Assembly (NCBI GenBank): GCA_900317505.1
Contig: ONHB01000019.1
Coordinates: 1-43,220 of the forward strand
Source of the DNA: an uncultured Lachnospiraceae bacterium
GTDB lineage: Bacteria > Bacillota > Clostridia > Lachnospirales > Lachnospiraceae
Length of the DNA: 43,220 nt
Direction: 5' to 3'
Below the pieces are notes generated by a model. It did not search any database, was not told the DNA's origin, and saw only the letters and a program-made list of their open reading frames with translations. Of this stretch, positions 1 through 7,131 are shown piece after piece. Position 1 is the stretch's first letter, and every line of letters begins with the position of its first letter. The position numbers and the translations under genes were made by a program.

Positions 1-1
1 T

Positions 2-658
2 GTTATTATCCGCGAAAGTTCAAAAGAAACCAGAAATGCAATTTTACAAAGTGCCATGGAGATTTTTTTAGAATCCGGCTATCAGGAAGCCTCCATGCGG
101 AAGATTGCTGCAAAAGCAGGCATCACGGCAGGTGCGATCTACAAACATTTTTCCGGAAAAGAGGAAATGTTTGACGAACTGTTTGAAGCAAGCGGACAGA
201 AGCTGATGGGCATTACTGAGTCCATGATGGATATCGACTTTTCCACCATGCCGGATGACAAACTGATCGGCATTCTGTATTCCCGCGTCTCCATCCGGAC
301 CATTCAGATGCTGGAAGGCGACATACGTCTCCTCCATATGCTTCTAAAAAACGATACCGGAAAATGCCTGGAAAAATTCCGCGATATCTATGTTGAACGA
401 AGCGCCGGATTTGCCTTTCATTATTATGAAGAACTATATAAAAGAGGCTTTGCCAAAAAACAACCGTCAAAGGAAACCATATATCTGCTGTCCTCAGCTG
501 AGTTTTCCATGGCCTGTGAAATAATAGCCGACGACGCCTGTCAGGATGGAATCCCGCAGGAAATGAAAAAAGCCTTTATGGAAGCTATGGACATTCTGCT
601 CTATGGACTAAAAGCAGAACTGGAGATTACAAATATCACAAAAGGAGACATACAATGA
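2..658 (+). CDS. TetR/AcrR-family transcriptional regulator, 5' end outside window
   Basis: DNA-binding repressor of the TetR family. The open frame runs to the left edge of the window: codons from base 2 read VIIRESSKETRNAILQSAM before the ATG at 56, which is the usual helix 1 of a TetR protein, so the internal ATG at 56 is not the start and the gene is cut by the window edge. About 218 residues are visible. The helix-turn-helix shows the family pattern (IFLESGYQEASMRKIAAKAG followed by GAIYKHFSGKEEMF). The rest is a ligand-binding helical domain without recognisable ligand specificity. Its stop overlaps the start of the methyltransferase by four bases (ATGA), so the two are translationally coupled, and it probably regulates that operon. 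Family assignment is firm; the ligand and target are unknown. Confidence 0.9.
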   Translation, partial: VIIRESSKETRNAILQSAMEIFLESGYQEASMRKIAAKAGITAGAIYKHFSGKEEMFDELFEASGQKLMGITESMMDIDFSTMPDDKLIGILYSRVSIRTIQMLEGDIRLLHMLLKNDTGKCLEKFRDIYVERSAGFAFHYYEELYKRGFAKKQPSKETIYLLSSAEFSMACEIIADDACQDGIPQEMKKAFMEAMDILLYGLKAELEITNITKGDIQ

Positions 659-1479
659 GTAAAAAAATCATTCAGAAAGGAACCGTACAGGAAACCTTAT
701 TGATTCCTTTATATGGAAGAAAATTAGCCATGGAAATGTATCCCGGTAATTTCAATGACAAGGACAGCCAGTGGATTTTTGATCAGGTGGAAATGTCCTA
801 TGAGGACAAAAAGGGCCTCATGAAAAAAGCCGGCGCGATCATGGCAGCAACCAGACAATACGACCTTGCCTCTGCATGCAAGGCATACTTAAAAGCTCAT
901 CCAAAAGCCGCTGTTGTCAACCTCGGCTGTGGACTGGACACCACCTTCCGGCAGGTTGATAATGGTCAGGCAAAAGCCTACAATCTGGATTTTCCCGAAG
1001 CCATAGAAGTACGCAATGAGCTGCTCGGCCAGAGAGAACGCGAAACCAACATTGCCTGCGACCTCAACGATTTATCCTGGTTTGACAAGATTGATTTTAA
1101 CCCTGAGGACGGCATCGTCTTTTTCGCCTCCGGTGTCTTTTATTATTTCAAAACCGAACAGGTAAAGATACTTTTTACCGCCATGGCAAACCATTTTTCC
1201 GGCGGCATGCTCGTCTTTGATGCCACCAGCAAAAAAGGGTTAAAAAATATGTTAAAAACATGGCTCAAGGACTGCGATGACAACATCGGTGTCTACTTTA
1301 GCGTCAATGATCTGCAGGTATTAAAAGACTGGAGTCCCGATTTTAGTTCCGTCATCCGCAAGGGCTATATGACCGGCTACCGCCCTTTGGATAAAAGATA
1401 CGGAGCAGTTCTCAACCTTTTATTTAAGCATCTGGACAAATCCAACATGTGTCAGGTAATAGAAATCTCATTCGTATAG
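655..1479 (+). CDS. Class I SAM-dependent methyltransferase, Ppm1/LCM (O-methyltransferase) family
   Basis: Predicted cytoplasmic S-adenosylmethionine-dependent methyltransferase of 274 residues. The SAM-binding loop is NLGCGLDTTF at residues 89-98, followed by NLDFPEAIEVR at 110-120, where the aspartate after a strand is the typical Ppm1/Tcmp (leucine carboxyl methyltransferase-like) acidic motif. Bacterial members of this family methylate small molecules or polyketides, and the substrate cannot be read from the sequence. The start ATG overlaps the regulator stop (ATGA). The next gene, a thiazoline-carboxylate hydrolase-like ORF, begins 30 bases downstream with its own GAAAGGAAG ribosome site, so the three probably formed one operon. 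The operon's last gene is broken by an insertion, so the methyltransferase may have lost its partner. Confidence 0.85.
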   Translation: MSKKIIQKGTVQETLLIPLYGRKLAMEMYPGNFNDKDSQWIFDQVEMSYEDKKGLMKKAGAIMAATRQYDLASACKAYLKAHPKAAVVNLGCGLDTTFRQVDNGQAKAYNLDFPEAIEVRNELLGQRERETNIACDLNDLSWFDKIDFNPEDGIVFFASGVFYYFKTEQVKILFTAMANHFSGGMLVFDATSKKGLKNMLKTWLKDCDDNIGVYFSVNDLQVLKDWSPDFSSVIRKGYMTGYRPLDKRYGAVLNLLFKHLDKSNMCQVIEISFV

Positions 1480-1509
1480 CATCGTAATCACACAGAAAGG
1501 AAGCATCAA

Positions 1510-1926
1510 ATGAAATACGGATTTTCACAAAAACTCTTTGGATATTTTTACTTAAGCTCCTGCATGAAGGAAGCTAAAAGACAGAAACTGGACCTTGACA
1601 AAAAGGCGATCAAAAAGGAATACAAAACAATCCTTTTACGCGCCAGTGACATCGGCAAATCCCGGCTTATGAGTTCCTACTGCATGGGAGCATATTTTAT
1701 TGCCCTGAACAGAAAAACCACCCTCTCCCCGGAGGAATGTTTTGAACTCTACAAAAACGGTCTGTCCAACAACGCCCTGTTCCACAAGGTAATGGGAGAT
1801 GCCGATAGCTATCTGGATCCGAAAAAGCTGCCTGGCAGAAAGAAATGGTCTGAGGAATCTCATTTAGAAAAATACAAAAATGACTGGATTGTCGACATTA
1901 TCGAAGGCGGAAAAAATGACAATTAA
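1510..1926 (+). pseudogene. L-2-amino-thiazoline-4-carboxylic acid hydrolase-like, 5' fragment
   Basis: N-terminal 138 codons of a protein that resembles the L-2-amino-thiazoline-4-carboxylic acid hydrolase (ATC hydrolase-like) family of Clostridia. Start ATG with GAAAGGAAGC upstream. The reading frame is intact to WIVDIIEGGKNDN and then stops at TAA where the inserted element begins. The missing C-terminus, starting FVLGYDYHNCGICNLC, is found in the same strand at 4443, beyond the element. The family normally has roughly 200-240 residues with a cysteine-rich C-terminal half, so this fragment lacks the conserved cysteines and is almost certainly non-functional. Family naming is from memory of clostridial homologues and is less certain than the disruption itself. 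Confidence 0.7.
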
Positions 1927-1936
1927 GGCTGTGGCG

Positions 1937-1958
1937 CAGTTTTACATTTCTAAAACTG
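1937..1958. repeat. Hairpin at the left end of the element
   Basis: CAGTTTTA (1937-1944) and TAAAACTG (1951-1958) are perfect 8-bp inverted arms with a 6-base loop, 12 bases inside the inferred left boundary. Such subterminal hairpins are typical of rolling-circle elements. A role as the termination or origin end is inferred. Confidence 0.5.
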
Positions 1959-2046
1959 AATAATAAAAAGGCAGTTGATGATTCCTTAAAAAGTATTTAT
2001 AGTTTAATTGTCGAGAAAAAACTAAATACAAAGGAAACCACTGCCC

Positions 2047-2112
2047 ATGAAAAGAATACCACCATCTCATCTTCATAGCAAGATGATTTATAAAAATCGT
2101 GAACCTCCATGA
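2047..2112 (+). CDS. Putative 21-codon leader peptide of the recombinase
   Basis: ATG at 2047 opens a frame of 21 codons (MKRIPPSHLHSKMIYKNREP then P) ending in TGA at 2110-2112. An AAAGGA sequence lies about 12 bases before the ATG. The last codons and the stop lie inside the left arm of the hairpin that pairs with the recombinase ribosome binding site (see 2102-2153). A ribosome finishing this ORF would hold that arm open. The ORF is too short for statistical support by itself; the case rests on the placement of its stop codon. Confidence 0.4.
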   Translation: MKRIPPSHLHSKMIYKNREPP

Positions 2113-2153
2113 TTGTAGTGACTACTTTTATAACTACTTAATTCATGGAGGTT
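2102..2153 (+). promoter_or_regulatory. Hairpin sequestering the recombinase ribosome binding site
   Basis: AACCTCCATGA (2102-2112) and TCATGGAGGTT (2143-2153) are perfect 11-bp inverted arms with a 30-base loop. The right arm contains GGAGG (2147-2151), the Shine-Dalgarno sequence 8 bases before the recombinase ATG at 2160; the left arm contains CCTCC, which pairs with it. In mRNA this would block initiation unless opened. The arrangement is seen directly; the regulatory meaning is inferred by analogy with leader-peptide control of other genes. Confidence 0.6.
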
Positions 2154-2159
2154 TTATTT

Positions 2160-3035
2160 ATGTATGAAGAATACTACGAAAAAATCAAGCAGGAATGCCT
2201 GATTAGAAATCTTAGACCGTCTACTGCTGATGTTTACTTCAATCAGATAACGGTCTTTTTGCGATGGAACGGAGATAAAAATCCTGAAGATCTTACTTTA
2301 TTGGATGTCCGCAATTACATTAGCTATCTAAGACTTGAGAAACACTTCTCCACCAGTTATTGCAATGGAATCAACTCTGCACTCAGATTCTTTTATAAGT
2401 TTATTCTTAAAAAGAAGTGGGATCCGGATGAAGTTCCACGTATGGTTATTGACCGTCAACTTCCCAAGGTTCTAACTATTGAAACCATTGAAAAACTAAT
2501 CGATACTGCCACTGAAACAAGGAATAAAGCTATCATTGCTTTGCTCTATTCTTCTGGACTGCGTGTGGGTGAATTATGCCGTCTTGCACCCAGTGACATA
2601 TATATGAGTACCATGCAGGTCCATGTTCGTCATGGCAAGAACCATTGTGATCGTTGGACAATACTTTCTCAGACCGCGTTAGATTTATTAACTCAGTACT
2701 GGCATGAGTATCCTATGAAACGTGACTATCTTTTCGTTAGTTTAAAGTCACCTTACGCACCACTCAAAGTAAGTGGAGTTGAAATCATGCTTCGAAAACT
2801 TGGTCGTGCTGCTGGCATTGGCGAGGTATCACCTCATATGCTGAGACATTCCTTTGCCTCACATATGGTTGAGCAGGATGTTGCTACCGAAATGATACAG
2901 GCTATGCTTGGTCATCGTTCCCCTGCTTCTACGAATCTATACATGCATGTTTCCAATAAATCACTTATGGGAATCAAGAGTCCACTTGATCATCCTACCA
3001 AGAAAAAGAGAGGTAGGAAAAAGAAAAATGGATGA
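2160..3035 (+). CDS. Tyrosine recombinase (XerC/D-like integrase) of the IS91-type element
   Basis: Site-specific recombinase of 291 residues. The N-terminal SAM-like core-binding domain covers about residues 1-95 and the catalytic domain about 105-270. The catalytic set is visible: R135 in SGLRVGEL, K160 in HGKN, H226 and R229 in HMLRH, H252 in LGHRS and the nucleophile Y261 in TNLYMHV. The C-terminus is very basic (KKKRGRKKKNG). I chose ATG at 2160 because GGAGG stands 8 bases before it; an in-frame ATG at 2145 lies inside that GGAGG-containing arm and has no site of its own. It overlaps the transposase by 8 bases. Some IS91-group elements carry such an integrase as a second ORF; whether it acts in transposition or in resolving products is not known from the sequence. 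Confidence 0.9.
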   Translation: MYEEYYEKIKQECLIRNLRPSTADVYFNQITVFLRWNGDKNPEDLTLLDVRNYISYLRLEKHFSTSYCNGINSALRFFYKFILKKKWDPDEVPRMVIDRQLPKVLTIETIEKLIDTATETRNKAIIALLYSSGLRVGELCRLAPSDIYMSTMQVHVRHGKNHCDRWTILSQTALDLLTQYWHEYPMKRDYLFVSLKSPYAPLKVSGVEIMLRKLGRAAGIGEVSPHMLRHSFASHMVEQDVATEMIQAMLGHRSPASTNLYMHVSNKSLMGIKSPLDHPTKKKRGRKKKNG

Positions 3036-4182
3036 TGTCACTATTCAAGATGTATTTAAAAGATTCCTTCCGGAGTATGCAGAAAGCAGAATCTTTTCCG
3101 AAAGACAGTATCTTACTGTCAAATGCATTCAGGCATGTCGTACTGCAGAAATGGGTGCTCATATAAGCGAGTGTGATTCCTGCCATAACACATACATTCA
3201 CTACAACTCATGTAAAAACAGGCATTGCCCCATGTGTCAGGGAATGGATGTTGATGTTTGGATTGATAAGCAGCAAGAGAATGTACTGAATACTCCATAC
3301 TTTCATACTGTGTTTACAATACCTGAAGAACTATACAGTCTTGTTTACTCAAATCAAAAGCTTCTGTATGATGCACTTTACCATGCAGCTAATAAAACAC
3401 TTACTGAACTTTCTGCAGATACCGAATATCTTGGTGCTCAAATCGGATACATCTGTGTTTTACATACATGGGGATCACGAATGAATTATCATCCTCATTT
3501 ACATACAATAGTTCTCGGTGGCGGTCTTGATAAGAAGAATCACTGGACTGATAAGAATGGAAAGCTTTTCTTTCCTGTGAAAGTGATGTCTGCTGTTTTC
3601 AAGAAGTATTACCTTCAAGAATTGAAGGAACTTTGGAGTAATAATAAGCTTGAGTATCATGGTTCTGCTGAGCATTTGAAGAACCATTATTCTTTTAAGG
3701 AATTGTTGGATAAACTCTTTAAAAAGGATTGGGTTGTTTATACCAAGGAAGCTTTCAATGGAGCTCAGTCTGTCATTAATTATCTTGGAAGATATACCCA
3801 TAGGATTGCTATTAGTAACCGACGAATCGAAGCCATAAAAGATGATGAGGTAATCTACAAAGCAAAGGATTACACCACTGGTGGCAAGATGACTCCTGTA
3901 TCAGTCAAGGGCACTGAGTTTATTCGTATGTTTCTTATGCATGTACTGCCAAAAGGTTTTGTAAGGATTCGACACTATGGTCTTTTATCCTGTCGCAACA
4001 AGAAAGAAAAGATGACACTTTGCAGAAATCTCCTTGGTTGTGAACAGTATATTTCCAGACTTAGAGATAAAACTACTGCTGAAAAGATTCTCATTCTTTA
4101 TAATCGAGATATTTGTAAATGCAGATACTGCGGTGAACCTGTGCATACCTATAAAGTTTCTGGTAGATATATGCTTTGTTAA
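3028..4182 (+). CDS. IS91-family transposase (HUH/Y rolling-circle type)
   Basis: Transposase of 384 residues. An N-terminal zinc-binding region has cysteines at about 49, 52, 62, 67 and 70 (ECDSCHNTY, NSCKNRHCPMC). The HUH-type metal motif is HPHLH at 155-159, and the catalytic tyrosine region is NYLGRYTHRIAISNRR at 251-266 with Y252 and Y256, the pattern of the IS91/IS801/IS1294 group. A C-terminal CKCRYCGEP adds another zinc-knuckle-like pair. The start is ATG at 3028, which overlaps the recombinase stop and follows AGGTAGG; upstream in-frame codons overlap the recombinase and are not used. The enzyme would nick single strands and move the element by rolling circle. It appears full length, so the element may still be mobile. 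Confidence 0.9.
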   Translation: MDDVTIQDVFKRFLPEYAESRIFSERQYLTVKCIQACRTAEMGAHISECDSCHNTYIHYNSCKNRHCPMCQGMDVDVWIDKQQENVLNTPYFHTVFTIPEELYSLVYSNQKLLYDALYHAANKTLTELSADTEYLGAQIGYICVLHTWGSRMNYHPHLHTIVLGGGLDKKNHWTDKNGKLFFPVKVMSAVFKKYYLQELKELWSNNKLEYHGSAEHLKNHYSFKELLDKLFKKDWVVYTKEAFNGAQSVINYLGRYTHRIAISNRRIEAIKDDEVIYKAKDYTTGGKMTPVSVKGTEFIRMFLMHVLPKGFVRIRHYGLLSCRNKKEKMTLCRNLLGCEQYISRLRDKTTAEKILILYNRDICKCRYCGEPVHTYKVSGRYMLC

Positions 4183-4250
4183 CAGAACCACACTAATATT
4201 TTTTTAATTGACCTCTACTGGAGGTCTATTTGTCGTGCAACAAAACAAAA

Positions 4251-4275
4251 AAATCACCATAAACTGTGGTGATTT
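4251..4275. terminator. Hairpin after the transposase gene, terminator-like
   Basis: AAATCACCA (4251-4259) and TGGTGATTT (4267-4275) form a perfect 9-bp stem with a 7-base loop, preceded by an A-run and followed by TTTC. A smaller stem, GACCTC/GAGGTC, lies at 4210-4226. Either could end transposase transcription; the poly-U tract is short, so this is only likely. Confidence 0.45.
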
Positions 4276-4368
4276 CATAAGATTTCCTATATAATTCAAG
4301 TAGGAACAGGCGGATTGAAAATCCATAGGTAGTGGCTTCGATGACGCGACATTAGTTCAATGCGGCCA

Positions 4369-4428
4369 AATCGGTCTGCAAGCATGTAGTCAGTGGTAGC
4401 CACTATTCTTTTGAGCTTGAGACCGATT
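4369..4428. repeat. Two-level hairpin at the right end of the element, candidate rolling-circle end
   Basis: An outer stem is formed by AATCGGTCTGCAAGC (4369-4383) with GCTTGAGACCGATT (4415-4428), and an inner perfect stem by AGTGG/CCACT (4392-4404). It lies 11 bases inside the inferred right boundary. IS91-type elements use subterminal palindromes at their origin end, so this fits, but no cleavage site can be proven from sequence. Confidence 0.5.
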
Positions 4429-4439
4429 GTAACCGAAAG

Positions 4440-4614
4440 AATTTTGTACTCGGCTATGACTATCACAACTGCGGCATCTGCAACCTCTGCCGTGACGAGG
4501 GTTGTTTTGAACTGGCCAAATATCTGTGCCGGATGGATCCGTACCAAGACCCTTGCCGAAAACGGAGATTTCTGTGATTTCCGGTATGGCAGAAAAACGC
4601 AATCACACGCATGA
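4440..4614 (+). pseudogene. ATC hydrolase-like gene, 3' fragment with a second lesion
   Basis: Downstream half of the gene begun at 1510. From 4443 the frame reads FVLGYDYHNCGICNLC, then RDEGCFELAKYLCRMD, the cysteine-rich C-terminal signature. It breaks at about 4538: the homologous end RTKTLAENGDFCDFRYGRK continues in another frame, and about a dozen expected residues between RMD and RTK are missing. So besides the insertion there is a small frameshifting deletion. The remnant ends at TGA 4612-4614. The expected missing segment is judged from memory of the family. Confidence 0.65.
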
Positions 4615-4697
4615 TTTCTTGCCAAAAAATATGCCCTATTGTATAGTTAAATAGAAGCTTTTTTACTTAAGCTATCATATTGAAAAGTAGGGATACC

Positions 4698-5312
4698 ATG
4701 AATTACGCATTTACAAACGGTAAAATACTGGACGGCTCCAGGGACATGCAGCCGCAAAACGGACTCTGCATCCTTGTCCGGGACGGTCTGATCTCGGATA
4801 TCGTCCCCGATACAGCCGATCTTCATGATTACACAGTCATCGACCTGCACGGAAGCTATATCCTGCCGGGTCTTATCAACATGCACGTTCATCTTGCAGC
4901 AAACGGAAAGCCGCAGAAAAAGCAGCGTGACAATGAAAAGCTGGTCAACACCATTATGAGCTCTGCCCTGACCCGCGCCGTTGCCTACAAAATGGTATAT
5001 GGCTTTGCCAAAGACGAGCTCTTTAGCGGAGTTACCACGATCCGCACCGTTGGCGGACTTGGCGATTTTGATACACGTCTCCGTGATGAAATTGAGACCG
5101 GTCAGAAAATCGGTCCCCGCATTCTTGCATCCAATCAGGGAATTTCCGTTCCCGGCGGTCACATGGCAGGATCCGTTGCCATCGCAGCCGCATCCATTCC
5201 GGATGCCCTCAATCACCTTGCACAATCCGAAAAAGAAAATGTAAATCTCATCGATCACCCTCATATCAAAAAGAGAAAACAGGTGGAAACAGAACTGGAT
5301 AAATTTATCTGA
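4698..5312 (+). pseudogene. Metal-dependent amidohydrolase with internal in-frame deletion
   Basis: Amidohydrolase-superfamily protein (imidazolonepropionase/Xaa-Pro dipeptidase-like) reduced to 204 residues, about half the usual 400-430. The N-terminal part is normal: the beta-sandwich strand segment, then the first metal motif INMHVHLAANG, SGVTTIRTVGG, PRILASNQGISVPGGHM. After SEKENVNLI the protein jumps to DHPHIKKRKQVETELDKFI, which looks like the normal extreme C-terminus of such enzymes. The segment with the metal-bridging lysine and the later histidines and aspartate is absent, so catalysis is unlikely. Start ATG 4698 follows AGTAGGG at 4686-4692; an upstream TTG at 4680 is less likely. 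The frame stays open across the junction, so a small protein could still be made. Confidence 0.7.
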
Positions 5313-5353
5313 TATCAGACAACAGCCTTCAAGGGCTGCCGTAGCGAAAATAA

Positions 5354-5404
5354 AAATACCGATCTTCAAATATCATCAACTGACATTTTGAAGACCGGTA
5401 TTTT
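5354..5404. terminator. Bidirectional rho-independent terminator
   Basis: A-rich left arm AAATACCGATCTTCAAA (5354-5370) pairs, with one mismatch, with TTTTGAAGACCGGTATTTT (5386-5404), then runs into more T. It separates the plus-strand amidohydrolase remnant from the minus-strand genes and can serve both directions. Confidence 0.8.
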
Positions 5405-5420
5405 TTATATCGGTATATTT

Positions 5421-5675
5421 CTATTTTTCTGCTGCCTTAGCCTGCTCCAACGCATGTGCAAGCTGATCCGGACAGGATGTGCTCCTGAAACCGCACTTGA
5501 TACCGCTTAATCTCTTAATTGCCTCATCTACATTCATACCGGCAACCAAAGCCCCAACGCCCTGAGTATTGCCATTGCAACCGCCAACAAACTGGACAGA
5601 CTTGATCACGTCTCCATCCAGCTCCACGGAAATATTTTGTGAGCAGACGCCAACCGGCTTGTATTCATATGTCAT
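5421..5675 (-). CDS. TSCPD-domain small protein
   Basis: Protein of 84 residues made only of a TSCPD domain (TIGR03905-like), related to the C-terminal domain of some vitamin B12-dependent ribonucleotide reductases. Motifs are GGCNGNTQG and CGFRSTSCPDQLAHAL, with cysteines positioned for metal or nucleic-acid binding; function in this stand-alone form is not established. The start is uncertain: the domain begins at MTYEYKPVG (ATG at 5675), but an AGGAGG lies 30 bases upstream of it, inside an extended frame that opens at ATG 5717. I prefer 5675 on homology. It sits downstream of the SGNH hydrolase gene and before the terminator at 5354. Confidence 0.75.
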   Translation of the reverse strand: MTYEYKPVGVCSQNISVELDGDVIKSVQFVGGCNGNTQGVGALVAGMNVDEAIKRLSGIKCGFRSTSCPDQLAHALEQAKAAEK

Positions 5676-5764
5676 AATCTGTTCGGCTGATCTAAAATCC
5701 GCCTTCCTCCTTTTCATATCTGTTGTACTTTTTGTCCTACATCATTATATGAAAAAAAGTATCA

Positions 5765-6397
5765 TTATTCAAGCATCTGTTTCTGCTGTAAAAAATCCAG
5801 AATCCGGTCAGCCAGTGCCGCATGTCCGTACTCGTCCAAATGCTCCATATCGACCTGACTTGGCACTGCATAATCCGATGCGGCCAGAAAATGCACCTTT
5901 TTTTCATCGGCTACCTTCCGGTATTCTTCCTTTAATTTTTTGGACACATCTACCGATTCTAAACCAAATTCCGGATCGTATTCTTCTTTCCATACATCCT
6001 TTCCCAGATGGATCGGAGATACGACCAAAATCTTGTCCGCAGAAATAAAACGTAACAGTTCATCCACACATTGTGATAATCCTTTTGCAATCCCATATGC
6101 GGAATTGTGAAAATAGTCCTTGCAGTCATTGGTGCCAAGCATCAGGATCGCCGCATCCACCGGATACTGTGATTCCAATATAAAAGGCAGCGTGGCAAGC
6201 CCGCGTCTGTCGTTGCGGTAGCAGTCCTCAAAAACCGTTGTCCGGCCGCAGAGACCTTCTTCCAAAACACGGACATCCTTTTTTTGCAGATGCTCCTGTA
6301 AAATACTGGTCCAGCGCACGCCCCATGAATATCTGTCTTTTGTTCCGGGGATCAGTCCCCATGTATTCGAATCGCCATAACACAATAACTGTTTCAT
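5765..6397 (-). CDS. SGNH/GDSL-type esterase (arylesterase-like hydrolase)
   Basis: Hydrolase of 210 residues without a signal peptide. Block I is CYGDSNTWG with nucleophile S10, block III is LGTNDCKD, and block V is DMEHLDEYGH with the Asp/His pair. This set is that of the GDSL/SGNH esterase family, closest in feel to cytosolic arylesterases acting on short acyl esters; the natural substrate is unknown. Start ATG 6397 has AAGGTG 6 bases upstream; a GTG nine bases earlier is possible but overlaps that site. Confidence 0.85.
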   Translation of the reverse strand: MKQLLCYGDSNTWGLIPGTKDRYSWGVRWTSILQEHLQKKDVRVLEEGLCGRTTVFEDCYRNDRRGLATLPFILESQYPVDAAILMLGTNDCKDYFHNSAYGIAKGLSQCVDELLRFISADKILVVSPIHLGKDVWKEEYDPEFGLESVDVSKKLKEEYRKVADEKKVHFLAASDYAVPSQVDMEHLDEYGHAALADRILDFLQQKQMLE

Positions 6398-6491
6398 ATT
6401 AATCACCTTTTTGTTTCTTTCTGCAATAAATCTACACTATCTTTTGGTTAAAGGCAATTATGAATGTTTTGTAACTGGTTATAGCCGAAAA

Positions 6492-7067
6492 CTATATTTG
6501 TTTTTCACGATCCGCGTTTTTAACCGCATTTTCATATACCATATTCAATTCTTCCAATACGATACAATGCGGAATGGTATTTTTCTTTACAGCCTCCCTG
6601 CAGGCTTCAAATTCCATCCATTTCACGTCATCGACTTCCTCTTTCTGCAGGACAAAATCTTTTTCCTCGCGATCTGTCCACAACGCAAAAACGCGGGAAT
6701 ACTGCCTGTCATGAAATGGTTTTCCGGCAAAAACATCATCCCAGATGACCATCCTGTCTCCGCAGAAAATGAGATCATCCTCCGATGCATCCACAGAAAG
6801 CTCTTCCTTTAGCTCCCGGATTGCCGACTCCTTGTATCCGGCACCTGCCGGTATATGCCCGGCACTGGAAATATCATAACAGCCCGGAAAGGAATCCTTT
6901 ATTTTACTCCTCATCTGCAGTAAAATTTCTACCTTTCCGTCTTTTTTTCTCAAAATCCAGACATGGGAAGTCCGGTGCATAATGCCCTCGGCATGCGCTT
7001 TTTCCCGGTCTACCGTCTGCCCGGTCGGATTTCCATATTCATCTACAATATCCAGTAATTCCTGCAT
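6492..7067 (-). CDS. NUDIX hydrolase (IPP isomerase-like subgroup)
   Basis: Protein of 191 residues starting MQELLDIVDEYGNPTGQTVD, the start of the isopentenyl-diphosphate isomerase-like NUDIX subgroup. The NUDIX box is GYKESAIRELKEELSV, with the metal-binding REL-EE core intact but the usual final glycine absent. Members hydrolyse nucleoside diphosphates linked to other groups; the exact substrate is not known. ATG 7067 follows AGAGGTAAGA, which decides against longer in-frame starts. It lies 64 bases after mnmA on the same strand and is probably co-transcribed. Confidence 0.85.
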   Translation of the reverse strand: MQELLDIVDEYGNPTGQTVDREKAHAEGIMHRTSHVWILRKKDGKVEILLQMRSKIKDSFPGCYDISSAGHIPAGAGYKESAIRELKEELSVDASEDDLIFCGDRMVIWDDVFAGKPFHDRQYSRVFALWTDREEKDFVLQKEEVDDVKWMEFEACREAVKKNTIPHCIVLEELNMVYENAVKNADREKQI

Positions 7068-7131
7068 ATTCTTACCTCTTGTGCTGTTTCTGTTCTTATC
7101 TGCAAGCTGCCATGTTGCAAATAAGCCTCTT

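Larger units (their letters stand above)
1925..4439 (+). mobile_element. IS91-type insertion element with tyrosine recombinase and HUH transposase
   Basis: About 2.5 kb inserted into the hydrolase gene. It carries two overlapping ORFs, a tyrosine recombinase (2160-3035) and an IS91-type transposase (3028-4182), in a low-GC codon style unlike the flanks. Ends were placed by joining the hydrolase halves: GACAATT on the left and AATTTTG on the right share AATT (1921-1924 and 4440-4443). Noncoding ends hold hairpins (1937-1958; 4210-4226; 4251-4275; 4369-4428) rather than matching terminal inverted repeats, as expected for the IS91 group, which replicates by rolling circle. Boundaries are uncertain by a few bases. 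The shared AATT could be a short target duplication, which IS91 itself does not make, or chance. Confidence 0.75.

Noticed and set aside
4296..4625. Minus-strand frame of 109 codons with the segment TDYMLADRFGRIEL, which recalls the missing part of the hydrolase
   Set aside because: It is antisense to the hydrolase remnant and runs through the palindromic element end. I could not connect it to an inverted gene piece with confidence, and it has no ribosome site.
4647..5369. Long minus-strand frame across the amidohydrolase
   Set aside because: Antisense shadow of a recognised gene; composition is not protein-like and it runs into the terminator.
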